DNA of 64,000 nt, taken from Megalobrama amblycephala (lineage: Eukaryota; Chordata; Actinopteri; Cypriniformes; Xenocyprididae). Both the position numbers and the translations under genes were made by a program. The notes beneath the pieces are model-generated. The model searched no databases. It saw nothing but the letters and a program-made list of their open reading frames with translations, and was not told the DNA's origin. The stretch is taken from positions 898,328-962,327 of the forward strand of contig NC_063046.1 of assembly GCF_018812025.1 (NCBI RefSeq), given 5' to 3'. This document shows, piece by piece, positions 59,494 to 64,000 of the stretch; within the stretch, counting starts at the first letter, position 1, and every line of letters begins with the position of its first letter.

Positions 59494-60286
59494 TCAGTCG
59501 GAGCCTGCTACATAACACATAATTGACAAGATTGACAACACACATGCTTGAAGAGCAGGGATGTCCAGGTTGTGAAATATGATAAAAGTGGATGGTGAAG
59601 ACCAGCTGGCCACCGCACAGATATCTGTGATAGAGACTCCGCTGGACCACACCAAAGAGGAGGCCATACCTCTAGTAGAGTAAGCCCTCATTCCTAAGGG
59701 GCACTTTTCAGTCCACAGACTTGAAAGTCTTTGCTTGGAAACCGGCAGACCTTTAGTGCAGCCTCCGAAGCTGACAAAAAGCTGCTCTGATTGCCAAAAC
59801 TGGCCAGAGCGCTCAGTCATACACTCTGAGGGCCCTTACAGGACAGAGTTACAGAATTATCACCTGCGTTCTGCATGGGGTAGAAAGCACTTTTGGCACG
59901 TAACCTTTCCTTGACCTAAGGATCACTTTACTGTTGTAAAGTGTCGTAAAGCGCAGTCTAAGTGCAAGACATCGGGGCATGATTCGCCACAATACCTGAC
60001 ACATACACTTTCCTGTGAACTGACACAATCTTGCAATTAGTGGGGTCTTCATTTTCGAGCTAAGCACCAGCTTGAGAAAATAGACCATTTCTGGGTGTAA
60101 AGGTGCCTCGTGGAGGGAGCCTTTGCCTCTGAGATCATTCTCATGACTACAGGAGGTAAGGCATAAAGGCGCAGGTGAGGCCATCTTTGGGCCAGCACAT
60201 CCATTTAATTCAAAAGGTTTGTCTGGCAGCGGAAGTTCTCTTTCGTTACAAAGAGATCCACATCTGCTTGATCGAAGGTGTGCCAT
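59494..60286 (-). pseudogene. DIRS-like tyrosine recombinase, inactive
   Basis: Minus-strand pieces read RKGYVPKVLSTPCRTQVI, then SEQLFVSFGG, VSKQRLSSLW, GMRAYSTRGMASSLVWSSGV and WSSPSTFIIFHNL. In active relatives I would expect an HSTRG box and an FY ending. Here His is Tyr in the first and the nucleophilic Tyr is His in the second, in addition to frameshifts. Confidence 0.75.
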
Positions 60287-60967
60287 ATTCTATTCACCAC
60301 CCGGGGGTGGAATCTCCATTCGCTTGGGGGGATCCGCCATGTGATAGCATGTCCGCTCCTTTGTTTAAGGAGCCCGGCATGTGAACCGTCCTCAATGACC
60401 AAAGGTTCTTCTGTGCCCATAAGAGAAGCCGGCTCGCCAGGTCTGTGCAGAGGGTGAGACCTGACACCTCCTTGTTGGTTTACAAAGGCAACCACCGTCC
60501 CGTTGTCGAGCGGACCTCTGAGTTTTGTCTACAACTACTTAATCTCCTTAACCATCATTTTTTAGACAGTTGGTTTTAACCAAAGCAGGAGTGGTCGCAT
60601 ATAGAGCAGGCCCAGTGGAACTACTGAGGAAGCTGCCACCATCAGGCCCAGCAGATTTTGAAACCTCTTGAGGGGAAGAAGAGACCCCACTCTGAACGAG
60701 GCTGCCATGTTCCTGATTTTCAGTGAGTGCACTTGAGAAAACCAAGACTGCATTTGAGCTGAATCAAAGACCACCCCCAGGAATGAAATTTGTTGGCTGG
60801 GGAGCAGCGAGCTCTTGCCAAAGTTGACTCTGAATCCCAGGTTCTCCAGATGACTGCAGAGCACATAGCTCCTGTCTTGACTGGGCTAAAAGCAGCAAAT
60901 CGTCGAGGTAGTTGAGTATGCGGATTCCCACCTGGGGAAAGAGCCACACTATGCACTTTGTATGCAA
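60205..60967 (-). pseudogene. DIRS-like reverse transcriptase and RNase H remnant
   Basis: ILNYLDDLLLLAQS is the RT active-site box in the YLDD form. It is followed in another frame by LGFRVNFGKSSLLPSQQISF and FLGVVFDS, then PLKRFQNLLGLMVAASSVVP. The RNase H part reads FVNQQGGVRSHPL, then EWRFHPRVVNRIW and VDLFVTKENFRC. Confidence 0.8.
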
Positions 60968-60989
60968 AGGTAGAGAGAGTCTGAATGGA

Positions 60990-61262
60990 AGGACTGTATA
61001 CTATTCAGATCCACTGATATAAAACATCCTCTTTATAAAACCCTGGACAAATTAAGGAGTAGTTTTAGCAACAGGCTTATTCAGCCTCGTTGCTTGAAAG
61101 AACGATACAGGAAATCATTCCTGCCTAGTGCTATTAAAGTATTTAACTCAACTGTCTAGGAAAGAAATGTGTTAAAGTGTTACTGACTGTATTAAGCTGC
61201 CATGACAATTTAATTTCCCGTCGGGATTAATAAAGTTAAATCAATCAATCAATCAATCAAAA
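60990..61262 (+). mobile_element. LINE 3'-end fragment with (ATCA)n tail
   Basis: It contains CGATACAGGAAATCATTCCTGC then GCTATTAAAGTATTTAACTC (end of a LINE frame), a short 3' part TTCCCGTCGGGATTAATAAAG, and a TCAATCAATCAATCAATCAA tail. It is inserted within the DIRS-like element. Confidence 0.75.
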
Positions 61263-61904
61263 CAATCCCCAGGGCAAATCTGCGTGAGGATTTATTTCAT
61301 AGTTAACATTCTGAACAACCGTCTCATGAGGGCACGATTCAGACATTTCAAATAGAGAATGGGCCTGAGACTATCTTTCTTGGGGACGAGGAATTAGCGG
61401 CTGTAAAAGCCTGACTCGCTTTTTTCTAGCAAAGACATGAGAACTGCTGTGAATCACGCCCATGAAGCGTGGAGGTCTGCGACTGAATTGGAGCGAGTAA
61501 CCTTGTTCTATTACTCCCAAAATCTCCGGGGATGGCCTGCACGGTGGACCGCTCCAACTTGGGGCGAGGCCCTTGCCATTTTGGAAACGAGGAGCATTTG
61601 GCCAGGTGGAGGTGTGGCTTGATTTCAGGCTCTGCTATCAGCTGGGGCTGGGCGGGTGCTGATGCTGGCCTGGGTTGCTGCTGAGTTGGCTGGGCTGTCT
61701 TGGAGTGACTGGAAACAGTTGACGAGCTGGCTCTCTACAGCAGGAAGTGGCACCTGGCCTTTGGATGACTTCTGTGCCGTGATGTAGCGATCCGCAAAGC
61801 CGTCAACCGCGGAGCCAAACAGGCTTGACAGGGAGATGGGGAATCCAGAAGTCCTTTCAGCATCTTTAATCTCTTTGATCTGCCTGCATTGACACTATTT
61901 TCTT

Positions 61905-62020
61905 TAAGAGCTGCTGTGCAGTCAAAATTATATACCAGTTATCACTGTAAAGCTGCTTTGACAAAATCTGCATTGTAAAAAGTGCTATTTAAATAAAGGT
62001 GACTTGACTTGACTTTAAAC
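61905..62020 (+). mobile_element. LINE tail with GACTT repeat
   Basis: CACTGTAAAGCTGCTTTGAC then AAGTGCTATTTAAATAAAGG and GACTTGACTTGACTTT form a LINE-type 3' end with a pentamer tail. It is the same family, in the other orientation, as 17,157-17,345. Confidence 0.75.
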
Positions 62021-62599
62021 AGCGCTGGGTCGGGTCCGGACTCATCCATATTGTGGAAGGATTTGGCCTGATACACTTGAAGTACCACCATTTTGGCAGC
62101 CTGGCCATCAGCAGCAAACGCTTTGGAGGCGAGTGCTGACGTAGTCCTGCATGGCTTTTGAAGGGTGAATGGGCTTTGTCTTCCAGCCGAGTCCCGTGGG
62201 CAGGCAGAGATGCACGGTGACGGCCTCTTCCACTGGGGGGAGCTTCATGTAGCATCAGCACCATCGATCGTGGAGAGAGTGGCCGAAGAGGAAGAGGGGA
62301 TGCCACTTCTTAGTGAGCTCCTGGTGGACTTCCGGGAAGAACGGGGCCAACCAGTCCAAGTTGAGCTCTTGAACAGCTTTAGTGAGGACTCGCATGAGCT
62401 CTGAGTCCATCGGGGGCTGCACGTCATCAGTTTCTTTAAGCAGCAGAGGGGCGGAGCTATCCCCAGAACTCGCCTACTCACCACACTCAGAAGCGGCCAA
62501 AGACATTGAATCCAATTCGTCCTTAGATCAGCCACTCGCAGCAGATGAGGGGCGCTGATCTTCGTGGGTGAAATGCAGAGTGGGGCAAGACTATTTAAA

Positions 62600-63117
62600 A
62601 ATTTAAAAGCAAATAAGAGAAAAAAAATGGATCCTGAAATGTATGGGCAGCCAGTGAAGTGAGGCTAAAATAGGGGAAATGTGCGCATATTTGCGCGTTA
62701 CAGTTAACAGACATGCTGCAGCATTTTGAACCATCTGCAGACGAGCAACAGAAGACCCACTAACCCCCACATACAGTGCGTTACAGTAATCAAGCCGAGT
62801 GGTAACAAAGGCGTGGATTACTGTCTCAAAGTGTTGCCTCGAAAGAAATAGCTTTATTTTGGCTAGCTGCCTCAATTGAAAAAAGCTTGATTTAATGACT
62901 GCCCCGATCTGACTGTCAAGCTTAAGGTCAGAGTCGATTTTAACCCCTAGGTTAGTCATGGTTAGTTTGTTGTACTGGGCCAAGGCCTCCACATCAACAG
63001 AAGGGGTCCCAATGGTGCCACCAAAAACCAACACCTCTGTCTTTTTTACATTAAAACTTAAAAAGTTAAGAGACATCCAGGCCTGTATATCGTCAAAACA
63101 TTTGGTCCAAACCAGTG
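62600..63117 (-). mobile_element. L2/CR1-like LINE fragment (C-terminal reverse transcriptase)
   Basis: On the minus strand an intact stretch reads FDDIQAWMSLNFLSFNVKKT, then NLGVKIDSDLKLDSQI, TTRLDYCNALYVGV, LQMVQNAAACLL and ILASLHWLPIHFRI. These are the signature blocks at the end of L2/CR1-type reverse transcriptases. The YADD core is missing; the copy is a fragment. Confidence 0.92.
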
Positions 63118-63236
63118 TCGGGGTAGTTACTCAAAAAATTTAATTAGTTACAAGTTACTTCTGTAAATTGTAATGAGATTACTTTACTAGTTACTGCATT
63201 TGAAAAGTAACTTCACTACTTATTACTTTACGCTGT
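63110..63236. mobile_element. Repeat fragment (GTGTCGGGGTAGTTACT)
   Basis: GTGTCGGGGTAGTTACTCAA followed by alternating GTTAC/GTAAC motifs matches a hAT-like fish MITE end. Only one end is visible. Confidence 0.5.
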
Positions 63237-64000
63237 ATCTGTCAAGCAGTGAGTACCATGACAGGGTCATCCGAGATGATATTTTACAGCGGATCGCCCA
63301 GGAGCTACAGTTATCAGGTTAAAAAACTCACTCTTGATCACGACATGAAATTTCTCTGTACTACTGTACAATACGTGTTGGTAGCCATTAAAGAAAACAT
63401 ATTTAGTTTCATATTTATGCTTAAATAGGCCTATTATAATGTTATTTTTTAATTTCATCTATTTGATTAAGTGGACAGCATGAGTAAGACAGAAATACAT
63501 CATAAGATGCGCAATACATCTGGAGACATGGAGTGGATCAGACATGATTTTGACCACTTCATTAAGTTTTGTAGAAAGCCTTTCTTTAAAGTGAATTTCG
63601 TTTTGTAAAAATTGTATCTTAATTTTAATCAATGTTTCATCAACCAACTGTCTTGGTTTAATAAAGAAGCAAATATATTCATGGATGCGCGGACGCGATC
63701 ACTTGCGCCTGAACAGGAGCGTGACTTGGCTAAATGAACCGAAACTCAGCAGCTGTTTGCCTCACAGACACAAGAAAAATATCTATAGAAAGCATGAAAT
63801 GTCTTCTTCTAAACTAAATAATTCAAAACGAAAAGAAATGGGCTGCTCTCTGATTATGTAATCCGAATGAAAAGTGCATTCTGCACATCCACTGCGAAGA
63901 TGATGAGAGTCAGTAATATATCAACTTCATCTTTGCAGCCGAACACTGATTTAGAATACATTAAATTATTAAAAAAAAAAAATTAAAATGTCACCTTGTT
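63237..64000. other. Window end, nothing recognised
   Basis: This is AT-rich DNA. A short open frame near 63,237-63,320 (VSTMTGSSEMIFYSGSPRSY) has no partner. No gene is supported. Confidence 0.35.

Larger units (their letters stand above)
59494..62560 (-). mobile_element. Degenerate DIRS-like tyrosine-recombinase retrotransposon
   Basis: On the minus strand the order is a gag-like region (about 62,560-61,400), reverse transcriptase (60,967-60,562), RNase H (60,495-60,205) and tyrosine recombinase (60,286-59,494). This gag-RT-RH-YR order is that of DIRS elements. Frames are broken many times. Two unrelated LINE tails are inserted at about 60,990-61,262 and 61,905-62,020. Ends were not mapped; ACCAGGGTTACACTAGTAAC near 59,409 may lie close to one end. 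Confidence 0.8.

Overview
The window reads as nuclear DNA of a teleost fish, most likely a cyprinid. It has split genes with GT-AG introns, CpG-rich promoters, and a dense load of fish-type repeats: L2/CR1-like LINE pieces, Tc1-like transposons, hAT and fold-back MITEs, a DIRS-like tyrosine-recombinase retrotransposon, a tRNA-derived SINE and long microsatellites. Nothing points to a prokaryotic, organellar or viral source.

Layout. (a) 1-5,087, minus strand: a mucin-like Thr/Ser/Pro exon of about 33-residue repeats that runs off the left edge. The reading frame is open from 1 to 4,809 and is broken by one in-frame stop at 4,810-4,812. (b) 5.1-22.8 kb: no gene recognised; AT-rich DNA with MITEs, a 1.2-kb palindrome (14,485-15,688) and a 53-bp satellite array (18,067-20,615). 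(c) 23,074-30,572, plus strand: a three-exon gene for a 194-residue helical cytokine of the CNTF/CT-1 type, behind a CpG-rich promoter with a CRE and a TATA-like box. (d) 34,045-47,336, plus strand: an eight- or nine-exon gene for an approximately 872-residue nuclear-type protein. It joins a SET-like fragment, an acidic tract, a C2H2-like zinc finger, an AT-hook-like motif, a tyrosine-recombinase-like domain that has lost its nucleophile, and a C-terminal Trp/Cys-rich domain. I built its exons by hand, and every junction keeps frame, including one GC-AG intron. Its introns hold a hAT element with a perfect 8-bp target duplication, a 1.2-kb CA/TG minisatellite, a LINE split by a Tc1 copy, and a THAP-domain remnant. 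(e) 51,812-56,571, minus strand: a candidate three-exon gene for a 231-residue PRY/SPRY (B30.2) protein, whose first intron is mostly two copies of a long repeat. (f) 56-64 kb: transposon graveyard with a SINE, a large MITE, a decayed Tc1 transposase, a decayed DIRS-like element containing LINE tails, and an L2/CR1-like LINE.

The genes do not form a pathway; they are separate eukaryotic transcription units. The most notable content is gene (d), a probable domestication of a tyrosine recombinase into a chromatin-type protein, with an unrelated dead tyrosine recombinase (the DIRS copy) about 12 kb downstream. All family calls come from reading the sequence; no database search was run.
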